The position numbers and the translations under genes were made by a program. Of a stretch of 64,000 bases of DNA, positions 1 to 8,422 are shown piece by piece (within the stretch, counting starts at the first letter, position 1; every line of letters starts with the position of its first letter). Under the pieces are notes generated by a model. It saw only the letters and a list, made by a program, of their open reading frames with translations. It searched no databases and had not been told where the DNA came from. This DNA comes from Ottowia sp. oral taxon 894 (lineage in GTDB: Bacteria; Pseudomonadota; Gammaproteobacteria; Burkholderiales; Burkholderiaceae_C): positions 2,839,001 through 2,903,000 of the forward strand of contig NZ_CP012073.1 in NCBI RefSeq assembly GCF_001262075.1. The letters are read 5' to 3'.

Positions 1-539
1 TGCTCACCGGCCAGAGCGTGCGGGCGGGCGATGTGGTGCTGGGCCTGGCCAGCAGCGGCGCGCACAGCAACGGCTACTCGCTCGTGCGCAAGTGCATCGA
101 ACGCGCGCAGGCGCAAGGCGCGCTGCCCGAAACGCTGGACGGCCAGCCTTTCCGCCAGGCCATCATGCGCCCCACGCGCCTTTACGTGAAGCCCGTGCTC
201 GCCACTTTGGCCACGCACCCGCAGGCCATCCGCGCGCTGGCCCACATCACCGGCGGCGGCCTGCTCGAAAACATTCCCCGCGTGCTGCCCGAAGGGCTGG
301 CCGCGCGCCTGCAAAAAGGCAGCTGGCCGCAAAGCGAACTCTTTGCCTGGCTGCAAAAAACCGCCGGCATCGACGACGCGGAAATGAACCGCACCTTCAA
401 CAACGGCATCGGCATGGTGGTCATCGCCGCCGCCGAGGCCGCCGAGGCCGTGGCCGCCACCTTGCGCCAGCACGGCGAAACCGTTTACGCCATCGGCCAC
501 ATCACCGAACGCGCAGGCGCCGCCGTGACGGTGGCCTGA
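1..539 (+). CDS. purM: Phosphoribosylformylglycinamidine cyclo-ligase, C-terminal part (truncated by window edge)
   Basis: This is the C-terminal half of AIR synthetase, the fifth step of purine synthesis, which closes the imidazole ring of FGAM using ATP. The reading frame is open from base 3 and the true start lies outside the window. The visible protein begins with the PurM signature (L-T-G-Q-S-V-R-A-G-D then GLASSGAHSNGYSL) and continues through the conserved HITGGGLLENIPR segment. It ends with NRTFNNGIGMV, also characteristic of the family, and a short tail. No domain is missing on the visible side. The next gene in the same direction is mpl after a 200-bp gap, so co-transcription is possible but not shown. 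Confidence 0.95.
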   Translation, partial: LTGQSVRAGDVVLGLASSGAHSNGYSLVRKCIERAQAQGALPETLDGQPFRQAIMRPTRLYVKPVLATLATHPQAIRALAHITGGGLLENIPRVLPEGLAARLQKGSWPQSELFAWLQKTAGIDDAEMNRTFNNGIGMVVIAAAEAAEAVAATLRQHGETVYAIGHITERAGAAVTVA

Positions 540-675
540 GCCGCTTCACCCGCCCCAGCCGCCCGGCCCAGCGCCCCGGCGGCTTTTTCACGCCGCAAGC
601 CACGGCGGCCCATCCAGGCGGCCAGAACGCACGGGCGGACAGCCAGAAGCCAGCCTTCCCCCTGATCCCCTTTGC

Positions 676-741
676 GCGAAACCTACGCGAAACCTACGCG
701 AAACCTACGCGAAACCTGCGCGAAACCTGAGCGAAACCTTC
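676..741 (+). repeat. Six tandem copies of an 11-bp unit abutting the mpl start codon
   Basis: The unit GCGAAACCTAC occurs six times without spacing (starts at 676, 687, 698, 709, 720, 731). The first three copies are identical and the last three have changes at their 3' ends. The array runs directly into the ATG at 742, so it occupies the position of the ribosome binding site. No purine-rich Shine-Dalgarno sequence is visible in it. Each copy shifts the leader by 11 nt, so copy-number change would alter the leader. Confidence 0.9.
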
Positions 742-2172
742 ATGCACATCCACATCCTTGGCATCTGCGGCACTTTCATGGGCGGGCTGGCGGCGCTGGC
801 GCGCGAGGCCGGGCACACCGTCACCGGCTGCGACGCGGGCGTTTACCCGCCCATGAGCGAGCAGCTGCGCGCGCTGGGCATTGATTTGATGGAAGGCTAC
901 GGCGCCGATCAGCTGGCGCTCAAGCCCGACATGTTCGTGATTGGCAACGTGGTCAGCCGCGCGCGGCTGGCGAATGGCGCGCCCAAATTCCCACTGATGG
1001 AAGCCATTCTCGACGCGGGCCTGCCCTACGCCAGCGGGCCGCAGTGGCTGGCCGAACACGTGCTGCAAGGCCGCCATGTGCTGGCCGTGGCTGGCACGCA
1101 CGGCAAAACCAGCACCACATCCATGCTGGCCTGGGCGCTGGAATGCGCGGGCCTGCAGCCGGGCTTTCTGGTGGGCGGCGTGCCGCTGAACTTTGGCATC
1201 TCCGCCCGGCTGGGCGGCCTGGCGGCCGGGCGCGAAAGGCCCTTTTTCGTCATCGAAGCCGATGAATACGACACCGCATTTTTCGACAAGCGCAGCAAAT
1301 TCGTGCACTACCGCCCGCGCACGGCGGTGCTGAACAACCTGGAGTTCGACCACGCCGACATCTTCGGCAGCCTGGCCGACATCGAGCGCCAGTTTCACCA
1401 CCTGCTGCGCACCGTGCCCGCCACGGGCCGCGTCATCGTCAATGGGCAAGACGCCAGCCTGGCCCGCGTGCTGGCGCAAGGCGTGTACAGCGAAGTCAGC
1501 CGCTTCGGCATGGCAGGCGACAAAGCGCCCCCTGACTTCGCCGCCAGCGGCGAGCCGGGCGACTTTGAAGTGCTGCACCAGGGTCGCCCCGCCGGCCGCG
1601 TGCGCTGGGCGCTGTCTGGCGCGCACAACCAGCTCAACGCGCTGGCCGCCATCGCCGCCGCCTGGCACGCAGGCGTGCCGCCGCAGCAAGCCTGCGAGGC
1701 GCTGGCGCGCTTTGAAAACGTGCGCCGCCGCATGGAAGTGCGCGCGCGCATTCCCGTCAGCGGCGGCAGCGAAATCACCCTCTACGACGACTTCGCCCAC
1801 CACCCCACCGCCATCCGCGCCACCGTAGACGGCCTGCGCCGCCAGCTTGATGCACAAGGGCGCCAGAGCGAACGCATCCTGGCCCTCTTCGAGCCGCGCA
1901 GCAACACCATGAAACTGGGCGCCATGAAAGAGCGCCTGCCCTGGGCGCTGGAAAACGCCGCCCTGGCCTTTTGCCACGCCGGCGGCCTGGAATGGGACGC
2001 CGCCGCCGCCCTGGCCCCGCTGGGCGCACGCGCCCAAGTGGCCGCCAGCGTAGACGAACTCGTCGCCCAGGCCACGCGCGCCGCCCGCGCAGGCGACCAC
2101 CTGCTATGCATGAGCAACGGCGGCTTTGGCGGCGTGCATGAAAAGCTGGCCCATGCGCTCCGGAAACCATAG
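742..2172 (+). CDS. mpl: UDP-N-acetylmuramate:L-alanyl-gamma-D-glutamyl-meso-diaminopimelate ligase
   Basis: Mpl recycles peptidoglycan by ligating recovered tripeptide to UDP-MurNAc in the cytoplasm with ATP. The 476-residue length fits the family. A Mur-ligase N-terminal nucleotide fold (HIHILGICGTFMGGLA) is followed by the ATP-binding loop GTHGKTSTTSM at residues 118-128. The Mpl-specific EADEYDTAFFDKRSKF lies at 172-187, and NNLEFDHADIF at 198-208. The C-terminal domain contains DDFAHHPTAI and FEPRSNTMKLG, both typical of Mpl. The start codon sits directly after an 11-bp tandem array and has no clear ribosome binding site. The stop TAG at 2170-2172 lies inside a copy of the dispersed intergenic repeat, so the element supplies the gene end. 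Confidence 0.95.
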   Translation: MHIHILGICGTFMGGLAALAREAGHTVTGCDAGVYPPMSEQLRALGIDLMEGYGADQLALKPDMFVIGNVVSRARLANGAPKFPLMEAILDAGLPYASGPQWLAEHVLQGRHVLAVAGTHGKTSTTSMLAWALECAGLQPGFLVGGVPLNFGISARLGGLAAGRERPFFVIEADEYDTAFFDKRSKFVHYRPRTAVLNNLEFDHADIFGSLADIERQFHHLLRTVPATGRVIVNGQDASLARVLAQGVYSEVSRFGMAGDKAPPDFAASGEPGDFEVLHQGRPAGRVRWALSGAHNQLNALAAIAAAWHAGVPPQQACEALARFENVRRRMEVRARIPVSGGSEITLYDDFAHHPTAIRATVDGLRRQLDAQGRQSERILALFEPRSNTMKLGAMKERLPWALENAALAFCHAGGLEWDAAAALAPLGARAQVAASVDELVAQATRAARAGDHLLCMSNGGFGGVHEKLAHALRKP

Positions 2173-2231
2173 CATGAGGTCCTAGTGGAAACTGCGCAAG
2201 ACGGCTTTTAAGGCCCCTGAATCCGCTCCTG
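2166..2231 (+). repeat. Dispersed ~75-bp intergenic repeat, copy 1
   Basis: The core CCATAGCATGAGGTCCTAG is followed by TGGAAACTGCGCA, a variable stretch and the end GCTCCTG. This copy overlaps the mpl stop codon (CCATAG). It lacks the left GCTCCTC end seen in complete copies. It lies between the convergent genes mpl and accC. Confidence 0.85.
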
Positions 2232-2289
2232 TTTTTGGGGCCTCCGCCATCGTACAGGCCGCTCTGGCAGGCGGATCGCAGCTCCGGAA

Positions 2290-2323
2290 AGAAAACGCCC
2301 ACTCCTTTTTATGGGAGCGGGCG
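2290..2323 (-). terminator. Rho-independent terminator of accBC
   Basis: On the reverse strand the RNA forms a stem CGCCCGCUCC / GGAGUGGGCG, with one G-U pair that would be a mismatch on the other strand. It is followed by UUUUC. It lies 30 nt beyond the accC stop, which fits termination of the reverse-strand operon before the convergent mpl. Confidence 0.65.
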
Positions 2324-2352
2324 CGGCTGGCAGGTACTGGCGACGGGCGTTT

Positions 2353-3702
2353 TCAGCGCTGGTGCTCGCTCAGCCACTTTTCCAGGTAGTGGATGTTGGT
2401 GCCGCCGTGGCGGAATTTGGCGTCCACCATCAGCTCGCGGTGCAGCGCGATGTTGGTGTTGATGCCTTCCACGGCGGTTTCGAGCAGCGCGGTTTGCATG
2501 CGGGCGATGGCTTGCTCGCGCGTGTCGCCGTGGACGATGAGCTTGCCGATCATCGAGTCGTAATTGGGCGGCACGAAGTAGTTGGTGTAGATGTGCGAGT
2601 CCACCCGCACGCCGGGGCCGCCGGGCGCGTGCCAGGCCGTGATGCGGCCGGGCGAAGGCGTGAATTTGAAGGGGTCTTCGGCATTGATGCGGCATTCGAT
2701 GGCGTGGCCGCGAATTTCGATTTGCCGCTGGGTAAAGGGCAGTTTTTCGCCGGCGGCCACCATGATTTGCGTGCGCACGATGTCCACGCCGGTAATCATT
2801 TCCGTGACGGGGTGCTCCACCTGCACGCGGGTGTTCATTTCAATGAAATAGAACTCGCCGTTTTCATACAGAAATTCAAAAGTGCCCGCGCCCCGGTAGC
2901 CGATTTTTTTGCACGCAGCCACGCAGCGCTCGCCAATGCGGTCGGCCAGGCGGCGCGGAATGCCGGGGGCGGGCGCTTCTTCAATCACTTTCTGGTGGCG
3001 GCGCTGCATGGAGCAGTCGCGCTCGCCCAGATAGACGGCGTTTTTGTGCTTGTCGGCCAGCACCTGGACTTCAATGTGGCGCGGGTTCTGGAGAAATTTC
3101 TCCATATAGACCGCCGGGTTGCCAAAGGCGGCGGCCGCTTCGGCCTTGGTGGTTTGCACCGCGCCGGGCAGCGCCGCTTCGGTGTGCACCACGCGCATGC
3201 CGCGCCCGCCGCCGCCGCCTGCGGCTTTGATGATGACGGGGTAGCCGATTTGCCGCGCCATGCGCTTGATGGCGGCGGTGTCGTCAGGCAGCTCGCCTTC
3301 GCTGCCGGGCACGCAGGGCACGCCCGCCTGCATCATGGCCCGCTTGGCCGCCACCTTGTCGCCCATGATGCGGATGGATTCGGGCGTGGGGCCGATGAAC
3401 TGGAAGCCGCTTTGCTCCACGCGCTCGGCGAAATCGGCGTTTTCGCTCAAGAAGCCGTAACCGGGGTGAATGGCTTCGGCATCCGTGACTTCCGCCGCCG
3501 AGATGATGGCGGGCACGTTCAGATAGCTTTGGGCCGAGGGCGCGGGGCCGATACACACGGCTTCGTCGGCCAATTTCACGTATTTGGCGTCTTTATCGGC
3601 CTCGGAATACACCATGACGGCCTGCACGCCCAGCTCGCGGCAGGCGCGCTGGATGCGCAGGGCGATTTCGCCGCGATTGGCAACCAGTATTTTCTTGAAC
3701 AT
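2353..3702 (-). CDS. accC: Acetyl-CoA carboxylase, biotin carboxylase subunit
   Basis: AccC carboxylates the biotin on AccB with bicarbonate and ATP, the first half-reaction of malonyl-CoA formation for fatty acid synthesis. The 449 residues match the family length. Visible landmarks are the start [25 protein letters not shown] (79-88), the glycine-rich ATP loop GGGGGRGM (162-169) and the catalytic block [14 protein letters not shown] near 288-301. It follows accB with an 11-bp gap, so the two genes form an operon. The usual downstream prmA is not present, and the operon ends at a terminator facing mpl. Confidence 0.97.
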   Translation of the reverse strand: MFKKILVANRGEIALRIQRACRELGVQAVMVYSEADKDAKYVKLADEAVCIGPAPSAQSYLNVPAIISAAEVTDAEAIHPGYGFLSENADFAERVEQSGFQFIGPTPESIRIMGDKVAAKRAMMQAGVPCVPGSEGELPDDTAAIKRMARQIGYPVIIKAAGGGGGRGMRVVHTEAALPGAVQTTKAEAAAAFGNPAVYMEKFLQNPRHIEVQVLADKHKNAVYLGERDCSMQRRHQKVIEEAPAPGIPRRLADRIGERCVAACKKIGYRGAGTFEFLYENGEFYFIEMNTRVQVEHPVTEMITGVDIVRTQIMVAAGEKLPFTQRQIEIRGHAIECRINAEDPFKFTPSPGRITAWHAPGGPGVRVDSHIYTNYFVPPNYDSMIGKLIVHGDTREQAIARMQTALLETAVEGINTNIALHRELMVDAKFRHGGTNIHYLEKWLSEHQR

Positions 3703-3713
3703 GGCGCGCCCGC

Positions 3714-4184
3714 TTACTCAATGACGAACAGCGGCTGGCCGTATTCGACGGGCTGGCCGTTTTCGCCCAGGATTTGCGTGACGGTGCCGGCCTTTTCGCT
3801 CTCGATTTCATTGAGGATTTTCATGGCCTCGATGATGCAAAGCGTGTCGCCCGCCTTCACGCTGGAGCCCACTTCCACAAACGGCTTGGCGCCAGGGCTG
3901 GCGGCGCGGTAGAAAGTGCCGACCATGGGCGATTTGACGGTAAAGCCCGGCGCAGCGGCAGGCGCGGGCGCGGCGCTTTCGGCGGGAGCTGCTGCCGCAG
4001 GCGCGGCCACGGCGGGCGCGGCTGATGCGGCGGCCGCCACGGGCTGCGCTACAGGCTGCATCACCACGGCGGCGGGGCTGCCCTTGACGATGCGCACCTT
4101 GCCTTCGGCTTCGGTGATTTCAAGTTCGGAAACGTTGGACTCCGAGATCAGGTCGATCAGGGTCTTGAGCTTGCGCAGATCCAT
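3714..4184 (-). CDS. accB: Acetyl-CoA carboxylase biotin carboxyl carrier protein
   Basis: AccB carries the biotin that shuttles CO2 between biotin carboxylase and carboxyltransferase. The 156-residue protein has an N-terminal helical segment ([20 protein letters not shown]). An Ala/Pro-rich linker follows at about 40-80, then a biotinyl domain from [14 protein letters not shown] onward. The biotin attachment site is EAMKI with Lys122. It is the first gene of the accB-accC operon. The leader (4185-4300) is AT-richer than its surroundings and contains two small inverted repeats that could be regulatory. Confidence 0.96.
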   Translation of the reverse strand: MDLRKLKTLIDLISESNVSELEITEAEGKVRIVKGSPAAVVMQPVAQPVAAAASAAPAVAAPAAAAPAESAAPAPAAAPGFTVKSPMVGTFYRAASPGAKPFVEVGSSVKAGDTLCIIEAMKILNEIESEKAGTVTQILGENGQPVEYGQPLFVIE

Positions 4185-4214
4185 GATTGAAATCTTTCTG
4201 ATATGAAAAACTGG

Positions 4215-4234
4215 GCAAATTTACCGCAATTTGC
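4215..4234. promoter_or_regulatory. Inverted repeat in the accB leader
   Basis: GCAAATT and AATTTGC form a perfect 7-bp palindrome with a 6-nt spacer, 31 bp upstream of the accB start. A second palindrome (CTTCAA ... TTGAAG) follows at about 4244-4266. The position suits an operator or a 5'-leader structure. No regulator is identified. Confidence 0.35.
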
Positions 4235-4354
4235 AGCCAACTGCTTCAATTTGCTGGAATTTGAAGCTTACGGAAGGAGTGTGAGGATTCCGTTGCGATT
4301 TTGCGGCCATCGCGGCAAAGTGCCGTAAATAAATGAAGTTGCCGCTTTTTGCGA

Positions 4355-4972
4355 TCAATTCATGGTGGATGCCGCATTTTCCAGCATGCGGGCGCGCAGC
4401 GCCTGCTCGTCGCCACGGGCGGGTCGGCCATCGGCGGCAGGCTTGAGCGCGCCGCGCACGTCGTCATGGTCATGAATCATCAGATGCACGCCCACGTGCT
4501 CGCCCAGGCCGGAGCAAAAGACTGAAAAGCTGAGCGCGTCCACCATTTCGCCGCGAAAACCGCGCACTTGCCGCGCCTCGAAAGCCACACCCTGGTTGAT
4601 GAGGGCGATTTCCGCCGATTTCGGGTCATCGCAGAAAAGCTGCAAATACACGTCAGAAAGGCGCGTGGCCGTGCCATTCCATACCGCGCCCGTCAGGTGC
4701 GGGCGAAATTCGGCCAGCCGCTGCATCCACGCCAGCGCCAGCTCGCGCAGCGCCAGCAGCTCGGCGGGCTGGGTGTCGGCGCGAAAAAGCGCCAGATAGG
4801 CGCGCACCTGCTCCTGCACGGCGTCATTGTCCGGCAGGGCCGCGCGCGCGGGCGCGCCCAGCTCCTTGACGGCCCGCCGCTTGGCCGCGCCGTAGTCCAG
4901 CCCTTCTTCCACCACCAGCCGCGCGGCGGCAGCGGCGATTTCCTGAGAGAGTTCTTGTTGCATGGTGGGCAT
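4355..4972 (-). CDS. Conserved hypothetical protein, possibly nucleotidyltransferase-fold
   Basis: This is a 205-residue protein of unknown function. The start at 4972 (MPTMQQELSQ) is chosen over an upstream in-frame ATG because GGAGG lies 6 nt before it. The N-terminal third is helical and Ala-rich. The segment GAVWNGTATRLSDVYLQLFCDDPKSAEIA resembles the Gly...Asp core of small nucleotidyltransferases, which is an inference from pattern only. The C-terminal part has a HDHDD cluster. Proteins like this are sometimes labelled UDP-N-acetylmuramate-alanine ligase, but no Mur-ligase motif is visible here. It is transcribed divergently from the iron importer across an AT-rich intergenic region and may share its control. 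Confidence 0.75.
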   Translation of the reverse strand: MPTMQQELSQEIAAAAARLVVEEGLDYGAAKRRAVKELGAPARAALPDNDAVQEQVRAYLALFRADTQPAELLALRELALAWMQRLAEFRPHLTGAVWNGTATRLSDVYLQLFCDDPKSAEIALINQGVAFEARQVRGFRGEMVDALSFSVFCSGLGEHVGVHLMIHDHDDVRGALKPAADGRPARGDEQALRARMLENAASTMN

Positions 4973-5009
4973 TTTGCCTCCGCAGAGCCGCGCAGATTGC
5001 GGAAAGCGA

Positions 5010-5072
5010 GCTTTTGAAATGATATTAAGCAAATCATAATTGATATTTATCAACTATTATTTATTTCATAAT
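5010..5072. promoter_or_regulatory. AT-rich divergent promoter region, possible Fur-type operator
   Basis: This is the only strongly AT-rich block in the first 14 kb. It contains the palindrome TTGAT-ATTT-ATCAA (5040-5053) and several GATATT/CATAAT hexamers. It separates a reverse hypothetical gene from the iron-importer operon. A second half-site, ATAATCATT, lies at 5170-5176, just before the ribosome binding site of the first importer gene. Fur control is inferred from function and hexamer content, and the match to the 19-bp consensus is only partial. Confidence 0.4.
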
Positions 5073-5187
5073 CTGCCCGCCATGCTCGCGGCCTGCGCAT
5101 GGGCGCCTGGATTGAACCGGGAAGCTTTCCGGTGCGGCCGCGTAATTTCTCATTTCATTTGCGTTCTCATAATCATTGGAGAAAATC

Positions 5188-6306
5188 ATGAAAAAAGCAT
5201 TTGCCTGCATTTTGCTGGCGCTGGCGCCGCTGGCTTTCGCGGACATCACGGTGACCGACGTGAAAGGCCGCAGCGTGACGGTGCCCGGCGTGCCCGAACG
5301 CGTGGTGCTGGGCTTTTATTACGAAGACTATCTGGCCGTGGCGGGGCCGGGCGCGGCAGACAAGCTGGTGGGCCTGTCGCTTTCCACCTGGCGGGACTGG
5401 CGGCCCCGGCAGTTCGCGCTGTATGAAAAGGCGCTGCCCCGGCTGAAAAGCGTGCCGGATGTGGGTTCCACGGATGACGGCTCTTTTTCCATTGAAAAAG
5501 TGATTGCCGCGCAGCCCGATTTGCTGATTCTGGCCGCCTGGAATTACGACGCGCTGGGCGAGGGCGTGAAAAAAATCGAGGCGGCGGGCATTCCCGTGCT
5601 CACGCTGGACTACAACGCGCAGACGGTTGAAAAGCACGTGGCGTCCACGCTGGCGCTGGGAAAAATCATGGGCCAGCCGCAGCGTGCGCAAAAACTGGCC
5701 GACAACTACCGCCTGGCCATGCAGGACGTGGCCGCGCGCGTGGCCAAGGCCGGGCCGTCAGACAAGAAGGTTTACGTGGAACTGGCGCAAAAAGGCCCCG
5801 AAACCGTGGGCAACTCCTACGGCGACACGCTCTGGGGCGCGCTGATCGAGATGGCGGGCGCGCGCAACATTGCCAAGGGGCAGGTGCAGAACTGGGGGCC
5901 GCTCAGCCGCGAATATGTGATTGACCAGAACCCGGACATCATTTTTTTGGCCGGCTCCGAATGGCTGAACCGGCCCGAGGCCGTGTCCGTCGGCTTTGGC
6001 GCCGATGCCCGCACCGTCAATGAACGCATGGGCGCTTACGTCAATGGCCGCGCGGGCTGGCGGCAGCTGAAGGCGGCTGAAGGCGGGCACGTGCACGCCG
6101 TCTATCACGGCGGCACGCGCACCTTGTCGGACTACGTGTACGCCCAATACGTGGCCAAACAGATTCACCCGGAGGCTTTTGCCGATGTGGACCCGGAAAA
6201 GAATCTGCGCGATTTCTACGAAGCCTGGCTGCCCATCAAGGCCGAAGGCGTGTTCATGGCCACTTATCAGGCGCAGCCGCAAGGCCGCCCGGCGGGCGCG
6301 AAATGA
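5188..6306 (+). CDS. Periplasmic iron-chelate/cobalamin-type ABC substrate-binding protein
   Basis: This is a class III (FecB/BtuF-like) substrate-binding protein of about 372 residues that would deliver a metal chelate to the permease encoded next to it. The start ATG at 5188 has GGAGA 6 nt upstream. It begins with a signal peptide (MKKAFACILLALAPLAFA) and cleavage is likely after Ala18. The mature protein opens with ITVTDVKGRSVTVPGVPERVV, the usual start of the Peripla_BP_2 domain. The long inter-lobe helix is near KIEAAGIPVL to KLADNY. It overlaps the permease by 4 bp (ATGA), and the three genes form one operon. The ligand (siderophore, haem or cobalamin) cannot be read from the sequence. 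Confidence 0.9.
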   Translation: MKKAFACILLALAPLAFADITVTDVKGRSVTVPGVPERVVLGFYYEDYLAVAGPGAADKLVGLSLSTWRDWRPRQFALYEKALPRLKSVPDVGSTDDGSFSIEKVIAAQPDLLILAAWNYDALGEGVKKIEAAGIPVLTLDYNAQTVEKHVASTLALGKIMGQPQRAQKLADNYRLAMQDVAARVAKAGPSDKKVYVELAQKGPETVGNSYGDTLWGALIEMAGARNIAKGQVQNWGPLSREYVIDQNPDIIFLAGSEWLNRPEAVSVGFGADARTVNERMGAYVNGRAGWRQLKAAEGGHVHAVYHGGTRTLSDYVYAQYVAKQIHPEAFADVDPEKNLRDFYEAWLPIKAEGVFMATYQAQPQGRPAGAK

Positions 6307-7430
6307 GCACTGAAGCCCGGAACGAGGCCGGCCACGAAACCGGCCACGCACAGGCCCGCAGCGCCTATGGCCGCCGTCTGGGGCGGCGAGCGGCTTTGCT
6401 GGCGCTGGCGGCGCTGCTGCTGGCGGCGCTGCTGCTGCTCGATCTGGCCACCGGCCCTTCGGGCATGGCGCTGACGGACATCTTCCAGGCCCTGCAAACA
6501 GGCCCTGGCGGGCTGGAGGCCGTGCGCGAGCGGCTGCCGGGCGTTACGCCCGAAATGCGCAAGCTGCACAGCAACGCCAACATCCTCTGGCACGTGCGCA
6601 TGCCGCCCGCGCTCATGGGCGCGCTGGTGGGCATGTGCCTGGGGCTGGGCGGTTTGCAGATGCAGACCATTTTGGACAACCCGCTGGCCAGCCCCTTCAC
6701 GCTGGGCTTTTCGGCAGCGGCGGGCTTTGGCGCGGCGCTGGCCATCATGTTCGGCGGCCTGCTGCCCGTGCCCGGCTACGCGCTCACGCCCGCCGCCGCC
6801 TTTGGCATGACGCTGGCCGCCTGCGCGCTCATTTACCTGCTGGCGCTGGCGCGCGGCGCCAATCCGGAAGTGCTCATCCTGGGCGGCATCGCGGTGCTGT
6901 TTTTCTTTCAGTCCGTGCAGTCGCTGCTCCAGTACATCGCCAGCCCCGAAATCCTGCAACAAATCGTCTTCTGGCTGTTTGGCGATTTGCAAAAAGCCAG
7001 CTGGACCAGCGTGAGCGTGTGCGCGGTTGTGCTGCTGGCCTGCCTGCCCTTTGTCGCGCGCGATGCCTGGGCGCTGACCGCCTTGCGCCTGGGCGACGCC
7101 AACGCCATGAGCATTGGGGTGCCGGTGCAGGCCATCCGCCGCCGCGCCTTCGTGCTGGTGGCGCTGCTGACGGCCGTGGCCGTGTGCTTTGTGGGCACCA
7201 TCGGCTTTGTCGGGCTGATTGCGCCGCACATGGCGCGCGCGCTGGTGGGCGAAGACCACCGCTTTGCGCTGCCGCTGGCCGCGCTGACGGGCGCGCTCAT
7301 CCTCTCGGGCGCTTCGGTGTTTGCCAAGCTCATATCGCCGGGGGCCGTGGTGCCCGTGGGCATCATCACCGCCGTGGCGGGCGTGCCCATGCTGCTGGGC
7401 ATCATCGTCTCGCGCAAAGGGGGCATCTGA
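6303..7430 (+). CDS. FecCD-family ABC transporter permease
   Basis: This is the inner-membrane permease of an iron-chelate/cobalamin importer (375 residues). A cytoplasmic N-terminal tail rich in His and Arg precedes the first membrane segment at about residues 29-50. Typical FecCD blocks are visible: RMPPALMGALVGMCLGLGGLQMQ, DNPLASPFTLGFSAAAGFGA, and near the C-terminus GTIGFVGLIAPHMARALVGEDHR. The start codon overlaps the stop of the binding protein, and the stop overlaps the start of the ATPase gene (TGATG). This indicates translational coupling. Confidence 0.93.
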   Translation: MSTEARNEAGHETGHAQARSAYGRRLGRRAALLALAALLLAALLLLDLATGPSGMALTDIFQALQTGPGGLEAVRERLPGVTPEMRKLHSNANILWHVRMPPALMGALVGMCLGLGGLQMQTILDNPLASPFTLGFSAAAGFGAALAIMFGGLLPVPGYALTPAAAFGMTLAACALIYLLALARGANPEVLILGGIAVLFFFQSVQSLLQYIASPEILQQIVFWLFGDLQKASWTSVSVCAVVLLACLPFVARDAWALTALRLGDANAMSIGVPVQAIRRRAFVLVALLTAVAVCFVGTIGFVGLIAPHMARALVGEDHRFALPLAALTGALILSGASVFAKLISPGAVVPVGIITAVAGVPMLLGIIVSRKGGI

Positions 7431-8209
7431 TGGGCCTGCAACTCAGCCATGTCAGCGCCCGGCGCGGCCGGGCCGAAATCCTCAAGGACGTGAGCGCCAC
7501 GCTGCCCGCCGGGCAAATCGCCGGCCTGATCGGCCCCAACGGCACGGGCAAATCCACGCTCATCAACGCCATTGCCACCACCTTGCCGCACGGCGGCAGC
7601 ATCCGCTTTCACGGCCAGCCCGTGCGCCTGGGCGAAGTGGGCTTCATGCCCCAGCACTGCCAGGTGCGCGCCGGGCTGTCGGTACTGGAAACCGTGCTTT
7701 TGGGCCACTACGAGCGGCTGGGCCTGCGCGTGGCGGGCGGCCTGATCGAGCGCGCCCTTCAGGTGCTGGACAGTTTTGGCATTGCCCACCTGCACGAGCG
7801 GGCCATGACCGCCCTCTCCGGCGGCCAGCAGCAACTGGTGCTGCTGGCCCAGCGCCTGATCCGCCAGCCCCGCCTGCTTTTGCTGGACGAAGCCACCAGC
7901 GCGCTGGACATTCGCCACCAGATGCAGGTGTTTGACCGCCTGCATGAATACGTGCAGGCCAGCGGCGCGCTCGTTGTCATCGCCATTCATGACCTGAACC
8001 TGGCCGCCCAGCACGCGCAAACCGTGCTCATGCTGCACGGCGGCCATGTGGCTGGCTGCGGCCCGTTCGATGAAGTGGTGACTTGCGAAAGCTTGCGCCG
8101 CGTGTATGGCATCGAGGCCGAATTCGCCCGCGCGCCCAGCGGCCGCACCGCCATCGTGCCCTTGCGCGGCTGCGGCGAGCAGCAAGGCCGCAAGGGCATG
8201 GCTGAATAA
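7430..8209 (+). CDS. Iron-chelate ABC transporter ATP-binding protein
   Basis: This is the ATPase of the importer (259 residues). The start is set at 7430 because it overlaps the permease stop by one base, and upstream in-frame sequence is permease shadow. Visible motifs are Walker A GPNGTGKST (35-43), the Q-loop MPQH (73-76), the ABC signature LSGGQQQ (129-135), Walker B LLLLDEATSALD (149-160) and the switch His in AIHDLN. The C-terminus (YGIEAEFARAPSGRTAIVPL) is typical of FepC-like subunits. It is the last gene of the operon and is followed by a copy of the dispersed repeat. Confidence 0.94.
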   Translation: MGLQLSHVSARRGRAEILKDVSATLPAGQIAGLIGPNGTGKSTLINAIATTLPHGGSIRFHGQPVRLGEVGFMPQHCQVRAGLSVLETVLLGHYERLGLRVAGGLIERALQVLDSFGIAHLHERAMTALSGGQQQLVLLAQRLIRQPRLLLLDEATSALDIRHQMQVFDRLHEYVQASGALVVIAIHDLNLAAQHAQTVLMLHGGHVAGCGPFDEVVTCESLRRVYGIEAEFARAPSGRTAIVPLRGCGEQQGRKGMAE

Positions 8210-8260
8210 GCAGATAGGGCGGAATGAGGGAAGGACGGAAGGGCATGCGCAAGGCTCGTT

Positions 8261-8338
8261 TTGCTCTTTTATCCATAGCATGATGTCCTAGTGGATACTG
8301 CGCAAGGCGGTATTTTTACCCCCTCAAATTCGCTCCTG
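8261..8338 (+). repeat. Dispersed intergenic repeat, copy 2
   Basis: The core CCATAGCATGATGTCCTAGT is followed by GGATACTGCGCA and the end CGCTCCTG. It occupies most of the gap between the convergent ABC ATPase and glycosyltransferase genes (8210-8422). Nothing else is visible in that gap. Confidence 0.85.
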
Positions 8339-8422
8339 TTTCTGATGCTTTCTGGTTGCTGGAGAGAAGCTGGAGAGTTGGCCCGCAGACTGGCTTGCGT
8401 CTGCGGCGAAAGGGGCCGGTTT

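Noticed and set aside
676..741. Possible CRISPR array
   Set aside because: The unit is 11 bp and contiguous with no spacers, so it is a simple tandem repeat.
2311..3912. 533-codon open frame antisense to accC and accB
   Set aside because: It is also a codon-bias shadow; the reverse strand carries unmistakable biotin carboxylase and BCCP.
6635..7429. Upstream extension of the ABC ATPase frame
   Set aside because: It is a shadow of the permease; the ATPase starts at 7430, overlapping the permease stop.
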